In this document: positions 21,639 through 30,322 of the stretch, one piece after another
How positions within the stretch are numbered: position 1 is the first letter of the stretch
How the letters are laid out: every line of letters begins with the position of its first letter
Assembly: GCA_046052345.1 (NCBI GenBank)
Contig: JBJOMN010000041.1
Span: 1 to 46,473 of the forward strand
Direction of reading: 5' to 3'
Source of the DNA: Pollutiaquabacter sp046052345
GTDB taxonomy: Bacteria > Bacteroidota > Bacteroidia > AKYH767-A > 2013-40CM-41-45
Length of the DNA stretch: 46,473 nucleotides
Notes under the pieces: generated by a model
What the model was told of the DNA's origin: nothing
The model's database searches: none
What the model saw: only the letters and a program-made list of their open reading frames with translations
Program-made: the position numbers and the translations under genes

Positions 21639-23792
21639 TCACCTGCCGGAGTACTCCACGCCTAGATTGTAAAGGAGGAACGAGAAGACGTCCGTCTGCT
21701 CTTCTATTTGCTTGGCTACGGGCTTGCTCGATCCCAGAGCCGTGGACCCTGCATGTCCTGCATTGATGTCGATGCGGATCAGCTGGGGATTTATTCCGGC
21801 ATCCTTTTCCTGCAGTGTCGAAATGAACTTGAAAGAGTGGGCGGGAACGACACGGTCGTCATGGTCACCGGTGGTGACCAGTGTCGCCGGGTATTTGGTC
21901 CCGGCCTTGATAGTATGCAGCGGTGAATAGGCGTATAGGTAGCGGAAGCCGGCCGTGTCTTCGCTGGAGCCGTAGTCGCCCTTCCAGGCCCAGCCGATCG
22001 TGAACGTATGATAGCGTAACATGTCCAGCACACCTACTGCCGGCAATGCGACCTTGAACATGTCCGGACGCTGCGTCATGCAGGCGCCGACCAGCAAGCC
22101 GCCGTTGGATCGTCCGCCGATCCCAAGCTTGTCGGAATTCGTGTAACCGTTCTTGATCAGGTAGTGAGCAGCGGAGATGAAATCGTCGAAAACGTTTTGC
22201 TTCTTCTGCTTTGTTCCGGCTTCGTGCCAGGCTTCCCCGTATTCGCCGCCACCACGGATGCACGGCATGGCGAACACGCCGCCCTGTTCCAGCAATACGA
22301 GCCGTTCGATCTTGAACTCGGGGGTCTTGCTGATGTTGAAGCCGCCGTATCCGAAGAGCAGGGTAGGGCGCTGTCCGTCCAGGATCATGTCTTTGTGGCG
22401 GACAATGAACATGGGTATCTGAGTGCCGTCGTAACTCTTGTAGAAGACCTGTTCCGTTACATAGTCCTCGGACTTGAAAGGCATGGAGGGACGGAAGAAA
22501 ATGCGCTGCTCGCCGGTCGACAGCCGGTAGCGGTAGATGGTCGTCGGTGCCGTGAAGGTGGTCAGGGAGTAGAAGAGGTTGTCGTCCTTCTTGCTCGCGG
22601 ACAGCTGGTCCACCGTACCGATGGTCTCCAGCGGAATGTCCCGGATGAACCGTCCTTCCGGAGAATGGAGTTTAAGAACACTTTTCGCATCCTGCAGGTA
22701 CTTGGCGATGATGAAGCCTTTTCCGATAGCAGCTTCCTGAAGCACCTCTTTCTGCTCCGGGATTACGTCTTGGCGGTGTGTGCCTGCGGAGTCATCAGCC
22801 TGGATCCTGACCAGTTTATAATTGGACGCGTCTTTGTTCGTGAGCACCAGCAGCGAAGTGCTGTCGTTGTCGATGACGGAGTAATCGTTGCTGAAATCGC
22901 TCACAAGTGTGATGAACCGGCTGCCGTATTTCCGGAGGTCTTTCACCATGAGGTTGTTTCCGCTGGTGCCTTCCGATCCGGTGATGATCAGGAAGCGCTC
23001 GTCGGAGGTCACGGAAGCAGAAAAGTTTCGAAGAGGGTGTCCCTTGTCTTCGTAGACAAGCGGATCTGCTGATTGGGGAGTTCCCAGGACGTGGTAATAG
23101 ATCTTGTGGTATTCGTTCTTGCCTTTCAATTCTTCACCGGGTGCCGGACGGTCGTACCTGGAATAATAGAATCCGTTGGCCTTCCAAGCGATTCCGGAGA
23201 ATTTGACCCAGTCCACCGTGTCTGCAAGGTCTTTCCCGCTTTCGGTGGAACGTACGAGGATCCTGTTCCAATCACTGCCGGCGCTGGAGATCGAATAGGC
23301 CATGTACTTGCCGTCGTTAGAGACTTCCGTGCCGCCGATGTTGACAGTGCCGTCGACAGACAATGTGTTCGGGTCCAGAAAGGGTTTCGGTTTGGCGTCA
23401 GGGTCCGAAAGGATGTTAAGTATGAATTGGTTCTGCAGGCCGTCGTTCGTATAGACGAAATAGTTCTTTCCGCCTTTGAACGGCGCTGACATTTTCGGGA
23501 AGTTCCAAAGTTCGGTAAGTCGTTGCTTCAACTGACTGCGAAAAGGAATACCGGAAAGGTACTTCTCTGTCACCGCATTCTCCTCCTTCACCCATGCAGC
23601 AGTCTCTTCGGAACGGTCGTCTTCCAACCATCGGTAAGGATCCGGGACATTCGTTCCGAAATAATCGTCCGTCCGGTCGGTCTTGCGGGTGTCCGGATAC
23701 TTGAACGGTTGGCCTGCCGCGACCGATGCGGCAAGTGACAACAGGGAAGCGAACAGGATGATTCGCGTTTGCGGGGAAAGCGGCTGTTTCAT
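21639..23792 (-). CDS. Prolyl oligopeptidase (S9A)
   Basis: Serine peptidase that cuts short peptides after proline. Signal peptide (RIILFASLLSLAASVAAGQ) directs it to the periplasm or beyond. An N-terminal helix region (YPDTRKTDRTDDYFGTNVPD) and a seven-blade propeller precede the alpha/beta-hydrolase domain. The triad is visible: Ser562 in GGRSNGG, Asp646 in GDHDDRV and His680 in NAGHAG, close to the numbering of porcine enzyme. The 717-aa length is normal. Its stop codon abuts that of the convergent ABC-F gene with no base between (TGATCA). A weak -7-like box TAACTTGC (23807-23800) ends 7 bp before the ATG. It has no sorting domain, so a periplasmic role in peptide use is most likely. Confidence 0.93.
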   Translation of the reverse strand: MKQPLSPQTRIILFASLLSLAASVAAGQPFKYPDTRKTDRTDDYFGTNVPDPYRWLEDDRSEETAAWVKEENAVTEKYLSGIPFRSQLKQRLTELWNFPKMSAPFKGGKNYFVYTNDGLQNQFILNILSDPDAKPKPFLDPNTLSVDGTVNIGGTEVSNDGKYMAYSISSAGSDWNRILVRSTESGKDLADTVDWVKFSGIAWKANGFYYSRYDRPAPGEELKGKNEYHKIYYHVLGTPQSADPLVYEDKGHPLRNFSASVTSDERFLIITGSEGTSGNNLMVKDLRKYGSRFITLVSDFSNDYSVIDNDSTSLLVLTNKDASNYKLVRIQADDSAGTHRQDVIPEQKEVLQEAAIGKGFIIAKYLQDAKSVLKLHSPEGRFIRDIPLETIGTVDQLSASKKDDNLFYSLTTFTAPTTIYRYRLSTGEQRIFFRPSMPFKSEDYVTEQVFYKSYDGTQIPMFIVRHKDMILDGQRPTLLFGYGGFNISKTPEFKIERLVLLEQGGVFAMPCIRGGGEYGEAWHEAGTKQKKQNVFDDFISAAHYLIKNGYTNSDKLGIGGRSNGGLLVGACMTQRPDMFKVALPAVGVLDMLRYHTFTIGWAWKGDYGSSEDTAGFRYLYAYSPLHTIKAGTKYPATLVTTGDHDDRVVPAHSFKFISTLQEKDAGINPQLIRIDINAGHAGSTALGSSKPVAKQIEEQTDVFSFLLYNLGVEYSGR

Positions 23793-23838
23793 GCTGACCG
23801 CAAGTTAGCAAATCATCAGGACTGGTCCGGCTTTTCCG

Positions 23839-23868
23839 TTGGCGTCCGGACGTTCTTTCGTAACTTCG
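23839..23868 (+). promoter_or_regulatory. Promoter of the gluQRS gene
   Basis: TTG at 23839-23841, a 19-bp spacer and TAACTTCG at 23861-23868 (one mismatch), 17 bp before the ATG at 23886. Confidence 0.55.
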
Positions 23869-23885
23869 GAAGAGGATATTCCGTC

Positions 23886-24707
23886 ATGTTCCGAATAGCG
23901 CCTACACCTTCCGGTTACCTTCATCTCGGGAACGCCTTTTCCTTCCTGTTAACTCGCCAATTGGCGGACAGTCACCACCGCAAAATCCTTTTGCGGATCG
24001 ACGACCTTGACAGCGAACGGATGCGACAGGAATATGTCGATGACATTTTCGAATCATTGGATTGGTTAGGCATTCGGTGGGAGGAAGGTCCGAGGGATGC
24101 CGATGATTTCCGTCGAAACTGGTCTCAACAGTTCCGACTGGAAGAATACCGAAAGGTGATTGACGGTCTGATTTCCGAAAAAAAGGTTTTTGCCTGCCGA
24201 TGTTCCCGTAAGACACTCTCGGCCTCGGGCGCTTATCCCGGCACCTGTGAAAATATGGACATCCCTTACGATACTCCCGATACGGCGTTGAGAGTAATGG
24301 TTCCGTCCGCGTCAGAGATTTGTTTCAACGATGCATATTCCGGCTCTCAGCGTATCGCCCTGGGTCGGTGCATGGGGTCTTTCATCATACGACGTCGGGA
24401 CGGGGTTCCGGCCTATCAGCTGGCTTCCCTGGTCGATGATCGTCTGTTCGGTATCACCTATGTAGTGCGCGGGACGGATCTAATGGAATCCACGGCAGCC
24501 CAATTGTATCTGGCGGAAAAAATAGGTTATGACGGCTTCGGCACGAATCCCTTCCTGCACCACGAGCTGCTGCCGGACGAAAACGGAATGAAACTTTCCA
24601 AATCTGAGGGCGCTTACTCCCTTAAATCCATGCGTGCGGCGGGAGTAACCGCCGAAGAGGTACTGAGCAGGCTGCAACCGCAGCTGGACCGTTACCGCAG
24701 GTGCTGA
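23886..24707 (+). CDS. gluQ: Glutamyl-Q tRNA(Asp) synthetase
   Basis: Class I synthetase-like enzyme that attaches glutamate to the queuosine of tRNA(Asp); it lacks the anticodon-binding domain of GluRS. The 273-aa length is that of GluQRS, about half of GluRS. Visible motifs: RIAPTPSGYLHLGNA (HIGH-type, residues 3-17), LLRIDDLDSERM, a zinc-site candidate CRCSRKTL with the later YPGTCEN, and MKLSKSEG (KMSKS-type). I start at ATG 23886 because a promoter ends at 23868 and homology to the family begins immediately. It converges on the COG2509 flavoprotein gene with only 7 bp between stops. A truncated GluRS is the alternative, but no break or remnant of the C-terminal domain is seen downstream. 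Confidence 0.85.
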   Translation: MFRIAPTPSGYLHLGNAFSFLLTRQLADSHHRKILLRIDDLDSERMRQEYVDDIFESLDWLGIRWEEGPRDADDFRRNWSQQFRLEEYRKVIDGLISEKKVFACRCSRKTLSASGAYPGTCENMDIPYDTPDTALRVMVPSASEICFNDAYSGSQRIALGRCMGSFIIRRRDGVPAYQLASLVDDRLFGITYVVRGTDLMESTAAQLYLAEKIGYDGFGTNPFLHHELLPDENGMKLSKSEGAYSLKSMRAAGVTAEEVLSRLQPQLDRYRRC

Positions 24708-24714
24708 TAGACGT

Positions 24715-26292
24715 TTACCGGACGAAGGATCCGGCTGCCGCTTCCGCGCAACGTTCACCGTCCATCGCTGCTGATACGATCCCGCCTGCATATCCTGCAC
24801 CTTCCCCACAGGGGAAAAGGCCCCGGATCTGAGGATGCTCCAGCGTTTGCCGGTCGCGCGGGATGCGCACAGGTGCCGATGTCCTTGATTCGGTCGCTAC
24901 CAGCACGGCCTCGTTGGTCAGGTACGGTTTCATTTTCTTTCCGAACTGTTTCAGTCCTTCCCGCAAAGCGCTGCTGACGAACGCCGGCAGCACTTCCTTC
25001 AGCTCCACCGACCGTACGCCCGGGTGATAGGAGCACTCCGGCAGATCGGATGAAGCCTTGCCGCGCAGGAAATCCATGAGCCGCTGTGCAGGGGCTATTA
25101 GTTTTCCTCCGCCGGCTCGGAAGGCTTTCTGCTCGACGGATTGCTGGAAGTATAAGCCCGACAAAGCTCCGGTGCCGAAAGGTTCGAAGTCTTCATTGTT
25201 AATGCTGACCACCATGCCTGAATTCGCAAACGGATTGTTGCGTTTGGAAGGAGACCAGCCGTTGACGACCACTTCGCCGGGAGATGTCGCAGCAGGCGCG
25301 ATGATGCCTCCCGGGCACATGCAGAAGGAGTAGACGCCTCGTCCCTCGGACTGAGCCGTGAGAGAATAGGAGGCAGGGGGAAGCCACGGGCCCCGGTCGG
25401 AGCAATGGTACTGCACTTGGTCGATGATGAGTTGAGGATGTTCGATCCTGACACCGAGCGCGAACGGCTTCGCTTCGATGTAAAAATTCTTGCGTTCCAT
25501 CATTTCATAGATATCCCGCGCGGAGTGACCTGTTGCCAGAATTACGGCAGTGGCAGGCATTTCCTCGGTCTCATCGTTATTAAATCGGCTGACCTGCACC
25601 GCCCGTATCTTATTGTTGGTGGTCAATATGTCCGTAAGCCTGGTCCCGAACCGTACCTCCCCGCCGCATCGCAAAATCGTTTCACGGAGGGCGGTGACAA
25701 TCTTGGGCAGCTTGTTCGTGCCGATGTGCGGATGCGCATCGACCAATATGGAGGGGTCGGCGCCGTGCATCACGAGCAGCGAAAGGATGCGCTGTATGTC
25801 GCCGCGCTTCCCGGAACGTGTATACAGCTTCCCGTCGGAGTAGGTCCCTGCGCCGCCTTCGCCGAAACAATAGTTCGAATCCGGATCCACTTCCCCTTCC
25901 CGGTTCAGGCGGGCGAGGTCGATCCTTCTTGACCGCACATCCTTTCCCCGTTCGAGCACGATCGGCTTGAATCCCAATTCGATCAGGCGCAGTGCCGCGA
26001 AGATGCCTGCCGGCCCGCATCCGACGACGATCACGGCAGGCTTTCCGGAAACGTCCTTCCGTAAATCGAAAAGCGCTTCAAGGTTCTCCGGGGCGGGCGG
26101 GTCCTCGTCCACATAGGCCTCGATGAAAAGCCGGATCTTCACCCGACGGGCGCGAGCGTCGATAGAACGCTTCCTGAGCACAATTTTCACCCGTTCCGGA
26201 GCGACCTGCAGCATCGCCGCTGCCGCTTCCAGGTGAGCTGTCTTGTCGGCTGCTTCTTCGGGCAGAAGGACAAGTTCGAGCTGTCGTACCAT
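24715..26292 (-). CDS. FAD-dependent dehydrogenase, COG2509 type
   Basis: Flavoprotein of the widespread COG2509 group of unknown substrate. The N-terminal ~85 residues form a small alpha/beta domain with basic surface (VKIVLRKRSIDARARRVKIR), then the FAD-binding Rossmann motif VVGCGPAGIFAALRL and the family-typical NYCFGEGGAGTYSDGKLYTR. A second nucleotide-associated stretch is ILATGHSARDIYEMM. Near the C-terminus GLFPCGEGAGYAGGIVSAAMDG is the usual FAD-binding end. Length 525 aa is normal with no signal peptide. It starts 3 bp after the porT stop and is the last gene of the aminotransferase-hldA-ubiE-porT unit. The reaction cannot be named. Confidence 0.85.
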   Translation of the reverse strand: MVRQLELVLLPEEAADKTAHLEAAAAMLQVAPERVKIVLRKRSIDARARRVKIRLFIEAYVDEDPPAPENLEALFDLRKDVSGKPAVIVVGCGPAGIFAALRLIELGFKPIVLERGKDVRSRRIDLARLNREGEVDPDSNYCFGEGGAGTYSDGKLYTRSGKRGDIQRILSLLVMHGADPSILVDAHPHIGTNKLPKIVTALRETILRCGGEVRFGTRLTDILTTNNKIRAVQVSRFNNDETEEMPATAVILATGHSARDIYEMMERKNFYIEAKPFALGVRIEHPQLIIDQVQYHCSDRGPWLPPASYSLTAQSEGRGVYSFCMCPGGIIAPAATSPGEVVVNGWSPSKRNNPFANSGMVVSINNEDFEPFGTGALSGLYFQQSVEQKAFRAGGGKLIAPAQRLMDFLRGKASSDLPECSYHPGVRSVELKEVLPAFVSSALREGLKQFGKKMKPYLTNEAVLVATESRTSAPVRIPRDRQTLEHPQIRGLFPCGEGAGYAGGIVSAAMDGERCAEAAAGSFVR

Positions 26293-26295
26293 GTG

Positions 26296-27030
26296 TTATT
26301 CAAAAAAGAAGGATACGTAGAAGATCTTGGAACGCAAGGCGTCCAGTGCATTTGAATAGGCGGTGTTCTCCTTGACCAGGAGATTCGGTAATCCGTTGAA
26401 CATCTTGATTTCCGGGGAGAATTTGAAGTAAGGCATATAAAAGTCCGCCCCAAGCCCTATTTCATAGCCGTAATCCTTGCGGTTGAGCTTGATGATATCA
26501 GGGTCTTTTTCCTTCACCTTCGCCTGAGATATCATGTCGATGGAATAACGTGCTCCGGCCAGTACGTAGATCCTGTAATTGTCGATCCGTTTCGATTTGT
26601 ATTTGAGGTTGACGGGGAATTCCAGATACGTCGACTCCACGGGCTTCACCAGCAGCGCCCTGCGCCCGCCGGGTTCGTAATAACCGTAGTCCAGTGCTCG
26701 CTGGCAGAAGGACAACGCCGGGATGAAACGCAGGTCGAAGTAATTCCCAAGATGGAGGTTGGACAGGATGCCAAGATTAAGTCCTCCTTGGGCACGGGGC
26801 ATCACGCTGTAGACACTGTCTTGATACTTTAGGTCGCCGGCTGGGTCGAGACGGAAATTGGCCGAGTTGATTCCAAGTACGAATCCGAAGTGGATGCGTT
26901 GCTTGTCATACTTGGGCAGATTCATCGGCACATGGCTCATCTGCGCGGACGAGATGTCTCGGTTCACGCCGAGTAGTGCGATACACAGCGACAGGTATGT
27001 GAAGGCTTTCTTCACGCTTTGATTCCGCAA
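26296..27030 (-). CDS. porT: Type IX secretion protein PorT
   Basis: Outer-membrane or periplasmic component needed for T9SS secretion; in Porphyromonas gingivalis PorT is required for gingipain export. This protein is 244 aa, with a signal peptide (AFTYLSLCIALLGVNRDISSAQ) and an eight-strand barrel-like pattern beginning with IHFGFVLGINSANFRL, then YLEFPVNLKYKSKRIDNYRIYVLAGARYSID, and ending with the C-terminal Phe-Phe-Phe-Glu. The placement immediately downstream of ubiE is a well-known feature of porT loci in Bacteroidota, which raises confidence over a generic 'PorT-family barrel'. It overlaps the ubiE gene by 19 bp. Three substrates with T9SS sorting domains lie in this window. Confidence 0.85.
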   Translation of the reverse strand: MRNQSVKKAFTYLSLCIALLGVNRDISSAQMSHVPMNLPKYDKQRIHFGFVLGINSANFRLDPAGDLKYQDSVYSVMPRAQGGLNLGILSNLHLGNYFDLRFIPALSFCQRALDYGYYEPGGRRALLVKPVESTYLEFPVNLKYKSKRIDNYRIYVLAGARYSIDMISQAKVKEKDPDIIKLNRKDYGYEIGLGADFYMPYFKFSPEIKMFNGLPNLLVKENTAYSNALDALRSKIFYVSFFFE

Positions 27031-27743
27031 TAAACGGAAACGACGCCGAAGGTCATCGGCCGGGCGGTGGTACTTACGAATCCTGCTTTGTTCAATTCGT
27101 CCAGAAAAGCCTGGCCCGACGGAAAAGCCCGAATGGATTCGTGCAGGTACGTATAGGCGGACGGGTCTTTGGAGATCATTTTTCCAAGGGAGGGGGTGAT
27201 GCGTGTCGAGTAGAAGTCGTACAGCGAGCGTATCACAGGGTTGTTCGGATGGGAGAATTCCAGCACGACGAGTTTTCCGCCCGGTCGGAGTACACGGTGT
27301 ATTTCGCGAAGTCCTTCCTGCAGCCGTTCGAAGTTACGTACCCCGAAGGCAACGGTTACAGCATCGAATTTATTGTCGTCGAAGATCAGTTTTTCCGAAT
27401 CCCCTGCCAGCAGCTCGATCTTGTCAGACAGTCCTTTTGAACGTACTTTTTTTCGCCCGATCTCGAGCATCTCTTCGGAAATGTCGACACCGAAGATCTT
27501 TTCCGGATGAAGCTTCATGGCGGTCAGCGCCACATCGGCAGTGCCGGTGGCGATGTCGAGCAGGAGTTTCGGCTTGTCATGACGGAGCTCTCGGATGGCG
27601 GAAGACCTCCAGTAGCGGTCTATCCCGAATGAAAGGAAGCGGTTCAGGAAATCGTAGCGAAGCGCGATGTTGTCGAACATTCGAGCCACCTGCTGCTTCT
27701 TGCTGCCGCCGGAGGTGCCGTAGGGTGTTACCTGCTCAGCCAT
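27012..27743 (-). CDS. ubiE: Demethylmenaquinone methyltransferase UbiE/MenG
   Basis: SAM-dependent C-methyltransferase that makes menaquinone from demethylmenaquinone, last step of the pathway; since the route here seems to be futalosine-based, ubiquinone is not expected. Motif I is LLLDIATGTADVAL (about 60-73), followed by GVDISEEMLEIGRKK, the family signature VAFGVRNFERLQEGLREIHRVLRPGG and FSHPNNP. Length 243 aa is normal. The gene starts 1 bp after the hldA stop (ATG at 27743) and overlaps porT by 19 bp, so translation of the set is coupled. Confidence 0.93.
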   Translation of the reverse strand: MAEQVTPYGTSGGSKKQQVARMFDNIALRYDFLNRFLSFGIDRYWRSSAIRELRHDKPKLLLDIATGTADVALTAMKLHPEKIFGVDISEEMLEIGRKKVRSKGLSDKIELLAGDSEKLIFDDNKFDAVTVAFGVRNFERLQEGLREIHRVLRPGGKLVVLEFSHPNNPVIRSLYDFYSTRITPSLGKMISKDPSAYTYLHESIRAFPSGQAFLDELNKAGFVSTTARPMTFGVVSVYCGIKA

Positions 27744-27744
27744 A

Positions 27745-28758
27745 TCAGGCGATATTTAGTTTTCTGGCCTCCGCAAGCAGTTCCTGCTTGTCCACAGGAA
27801 CCACCCCGACGCGTTCGCATACTAGTCCGCCGGCCAGATTGGAAAGCGCTGCAAGCAGGCGGTCCGACGTTCCCGCGGCAAGGCAAAGGGAGGCGACGGA
27901 GATGACCGTGTCGCCGGCGCCGGATACGTCTGCGATATTGCGTACGTGGGCCGGCAGGTGACGCGATCCCTTTTCGGATCGGATGAGAACCCCTTTTTCA
28001 GAGAGCGTCAGCAGGACATTGGAGAGCGCGTGGTCGCCTGCAAGCTTGTCCACTGCACTGACGAGTTCTTCCATCCGGCCCTTGTCCAGGTCGAGTTTCA
28101 TGCCTTCCCGGAGTTCTTTCAGATTAGGCTTGAAGAGGGTGACGTTCTTGTAATGATTGAAGTTCCGTTTCTTGGGATCGACAGTGACAGGGATATGACG
28201 TGCTTTCGCCCATTTGACTACCTGCTCGATGAGTGCCTTGGAGATGACTCCCTTGTCATAATCTTCAAAGATGATCACGTCGACCTGATGACTGTCCAAC
28301 AGGCTGGAGATGCGTCCAAGCAGCTGTTTGCGTTCGGAGGCGGTGATGTCCGACAGCCACTCCTCGTCCACCCTTAACATCTGGTGGTTGTTGCCGATCA
28401 CGCGTGTTTTGACAGTAGTAGGACGGTCAGCACTTTGGACGATCCCGTCGGAAGTCATGCCCAGCTGCTGCATCAGTTCGATAAAGTTGCGTCCGTTAAG
28501 GTCGCCTCCGATGACCGAACACAGGACGGGAGTGGCGCCCAGTGCCTGAAGGTTGATGGCTACGTTGGCGGCTCCTCCCAGTCGGTTCTCCCTTTTATTG
28601 ACGAGTACGATGGGTACCGGAGCTTCCGGGGAGATACGGTCGACCTGTCCCCATAAATAGGCATCGAGCATGACATCGCCGATGACCAACGCTGTCATCC
28701 CGTTGAAGGATTTGAAAAGGGAATCCAGGTTATTCTTGCGTGAGGTCATGGGAGGCAT
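27745..28758 (-). CDS. hldA: D-glycero-beta-D-manno-heptose-7-phosphate kinase (single-domain)
   Basis: PfkB/ribokinase-family sugar kinase that phosphorylates heptose 7-phosphate at C1 for ADP-heptose and lipopolysaccharide core synthesis. Clear RfaE/HldE N-domain features: VIGDVMLDAYLWGQVDRISPEAPVP (broken here at residues 24-48), NRLGGAANVAINLQALGA, the PfkB signature NIADVSGAGDTVISVASL with catalytic Asp. The nucleotidyltransferase half of E. coli HldE is absent, so this is the separate HldA form; ADP-heptose synthase must be elsewhere. Possible starts are 28758 or 28749. It lies 40 bp after the aminotransferase stop and 1 bp before ubiE. A different PfkB sugar substrate is a less likely alternative. 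Confidence 0.85.
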   Translation of the reverse strand: MPPMTSRKNNLDSLFKSFNGMTALVIGDVMLDAYLWGQVDRISPEAPVPIVLVNKRENRLGGAANVAINLQALGATPVLCSVIGGDLNGRNFIELMQQLGMTSDGIVQSADRPTTVKTRVIGNNHQMLRVDEEWLSDITASERKQLLGRISSLLDSHQVDVIIFEDYDKGVISKALIEQVVKWAKARHIPVTVDPKKRNFNHYKNVTLFKPNLKELREGMKLDLDKGRMEELVSAVDKLAGDHALSNVLLTLSEKGVLIRSEKGSRHLPAHVRNIADVSGAGDTVISVASLCLAAGTSDRLLAALSNLAGGLVCERVGVVPVDKQELLAEARKLNIA

Positions 28759-28798
28759 CGTAATGGTTCAGGATGAAAACCGGCTACGTTCCGGGAGA

Positions 28799-29998
28799 CT
28801 ATCGGAGGCGCGACAAAGCTTCACGGATACGTCGTACCGCTTCGGTGAGCTTGTCTTCGGAGGTGGCATATGACATTCGGAAACAGTTCGGATCACCGAA
28901 AGCTTCGCCGGTGACCAAGCTCACATGGGCCGTATTAAGGAGGTACATGCACAAGTCTTCGGCGGTCCGGACGGGTGTGTTTCCGTCGCTTTTCCCCAGA
29001 AAACTGCTGATGTCGGCGAAGACATAGAAAGCTCCTTCCGGCATGTTGAGTTTTATTCCCGGAATATCCTTCATCAGCCGTAGAACGAGGTCGCGTCGAT
29101 GACGGAACGCTTCCATCATCTCCTGCGTGGGTCGCATATCCCCGTTCAATGCGGCCTCGGCGGCCTTCTGTGCGATGGAGGAGGCTCCCGAAGTGAACTG
29201 CCCCTGTATCTTGTCGCAGGCATCAGCGATCCATTTCGGGGCGCCGATGTAGCCGATCCGCCACCCCGTCATGGCATAGCCTTTGGAGACCCCGTTCACG
29301 ATGATGACACGGTCGCGAACGGAGGGGAATTCCGCAATGGAGGTGTGCGATCCGACGAAATTGATGTGCTCATAGATCTCGTCCGACATGACGAACACAT
29401 GGGGATGACGCTCCAGTACCTGGACGAAACCCGCGAGTTCTTCGCGCGAGTAAACCGAGCCGGTGGGGTTGCAGGGCGAGGAGAAGATGATGAGTTTTGT
29501 CTTCGGGGTGATGGCGCTCTCCAGTTGAGCGGCTGTCATCTTGAAGTCGTGAGCGATGTCCGTGGAGACGGTCACCACCTTGCCTTCGGCCAGTTTGACG
29601 ATTTCAATGTAACTTACCCAGAAGGGCATGGGTATGATGACCTCGTCGCCCGGATCGACCAGGCTGAGGACGACGTTTGCAATGGACTGCTTCGCTCCCG
29701 TTGAAACGACAATCTGGTCCGGAGCGTATTCCAGGTTGTTCTCACGCTTGAACTTGGCGGAAATGGCCTTGCGCAGTTCGGGAAAGCCGGCTATGGGCGT
29801 ATAAAACGTGAAGCCGTCATCAATCGCCTTTTTTGCAGCCTCGCGGATGTGCTTGGGAGTAACGAAATCAGGTTCACCCAGGCTAAGATTGATGACATCT
29901 ACTCCCTGGGCTGCCAATTCGCGACTTTTCTTAGCCATACCGATGGTCTGGCTTTCTGACAGGTAAAGAACTCGTTTGGAGAGGGGGTGTGATGCCAT
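28799..29998 (-). CDS. Class I PLP aminotransferase, probable aspartate aminotransferase
   Basis: Pyridoxal-phosphate enzyme of fold type I that moves the amino group between aspartate and 2-oxoglutarate or related acids. Features: SLGEPDFVTPKHI, FYTPIAGFPELRKAI, the SPCNPTGSVYSREE motif, and the PLP lysine in NGVSKGYAMTGWRIGY. It resembles the AatA/AspC-type I-gamma enzymes (399 aa), but specificity for aspartate versus other amino acids, or prephenate, cannot be told from sequence alone. It has a full promoter at 30013-30043 and no upstream partner on its strand; the following hldA gene is 40 bp on, so the five-gene unit is probably one transcript. Confidence 0.88.
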   Translation of the reverse strand: MASHPLSKRVLYLSESQTIGMAKKSRELAAQGVDVINLSLGEPDFVTPKHIREAAKKAIDDGFTFYTPIAGFPELRKAISAKFKRENNLEYAPDQIVVSTGAKQSIANVVLSLVDPGDEVIIPMPFWVSYIEIVKLAEGKVVTVSTDIAHDFKMTAAQLESAITPKTKLIIFSSPCNPTGSVYSREELAGFVQVLERHPHVFVMSDEIYEHINFVGSHTSIAEFPSVRDRVIIVNGVSKGYAMTGWRIGYIGAPKWIADACDKIQGQFTSGASSIAQKAAEAALNGDMRPTQEMMEAFRHRRDLVLRLMKDIPGIKLNMPEGAFYVFADISSFLGKSDGNTPVRTAEDLCMYLLNTAHVSLVTGEAFGDPNCFRMSYATSEDKLTEAVRRIREALSRLR

Positions 29999-30012
29999 AG
30001 GAAAATGAACTG

Positions 30013-30043
30013 CAAACCTACTTCATTTCATCGTATAGCCCAA
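30013..30043 (-). promoter_or_regulatory. Promoter of the aminotransferase-hldA-ubiE-porT operon
   Basis: Minus strand: TTG (30043-30041), a 20-bp spacer and a perfect TAGGTTTG (30020-30013), 14 bp before the ATG at 29998. One of the best promoter matches in the window. Confidence 0.75.
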
Positions 30044-30322
30044 TTTTTTCTCCATTTCGGTGTTCTTTTAAACAATCATAATTAATTGATTATTAGTATA
30101 TTGAATATTGTCAATTAAAACATTTTGTAAAAGAACATCTCGCGGCCTTTTTCAGCTCACCGGGCTTACCGTTTTGTAGGTTTATTCGCTTACGCAGACA
30201 GCTTGTCGCATTGCTTTTCCTGCTTATGTCAGTTTTTTCATTTTGGCATGAATTTCGACCTTGCAGAACCGTCAGATGCGACGTCGTTTGACTGCCAACC
30301 TGTCTAATTAGAATTTACAAGC
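30044..30322. promoter_or_regulatory. Divergent aminotransferase-lon intergenic region
   Basis: The spacer between two divergent genes. Its left part (30050-30130) is markedly AT-rich and holds a perfect inverted repeat TTAATTGA (30082-30089) / TCAATTAA (30111-30118), 21 bp apart, and the looser palindrome AATCA-TAATTAAT-TGATT (30075-30092). On the plus strand a -7-like TAGGTTTA lies at 30177-30184, and TTTG (30287-30290) with an 18-bp spacer to TAGAATTT (30309-30316) just before lon; neither is a full match. I find no small gene or RNA here. It may hold operators for lon, which in many bacteria is stress-controlled. Confidence 0.4.

Noticed and set aside
22164..23072. Long plus-strand open frame (over 300 codons) inside the prolyl oligopeptidase gene
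   Set aside because: The minus-strand gene has full catalytic motifs and continuous family similarity; the antisense frame has none and is a GC-bias shadow.
30243..30265. TTGGCATG ... CCTTGCA upstream of lon as a sigma-54 promoter
   Set aside because: Sigma-54 sites need TGGCA and TTGC separated by 6 bp; here there are 12 bp. At the correct distance the sequence is TCGA, lacking the invariant GC.
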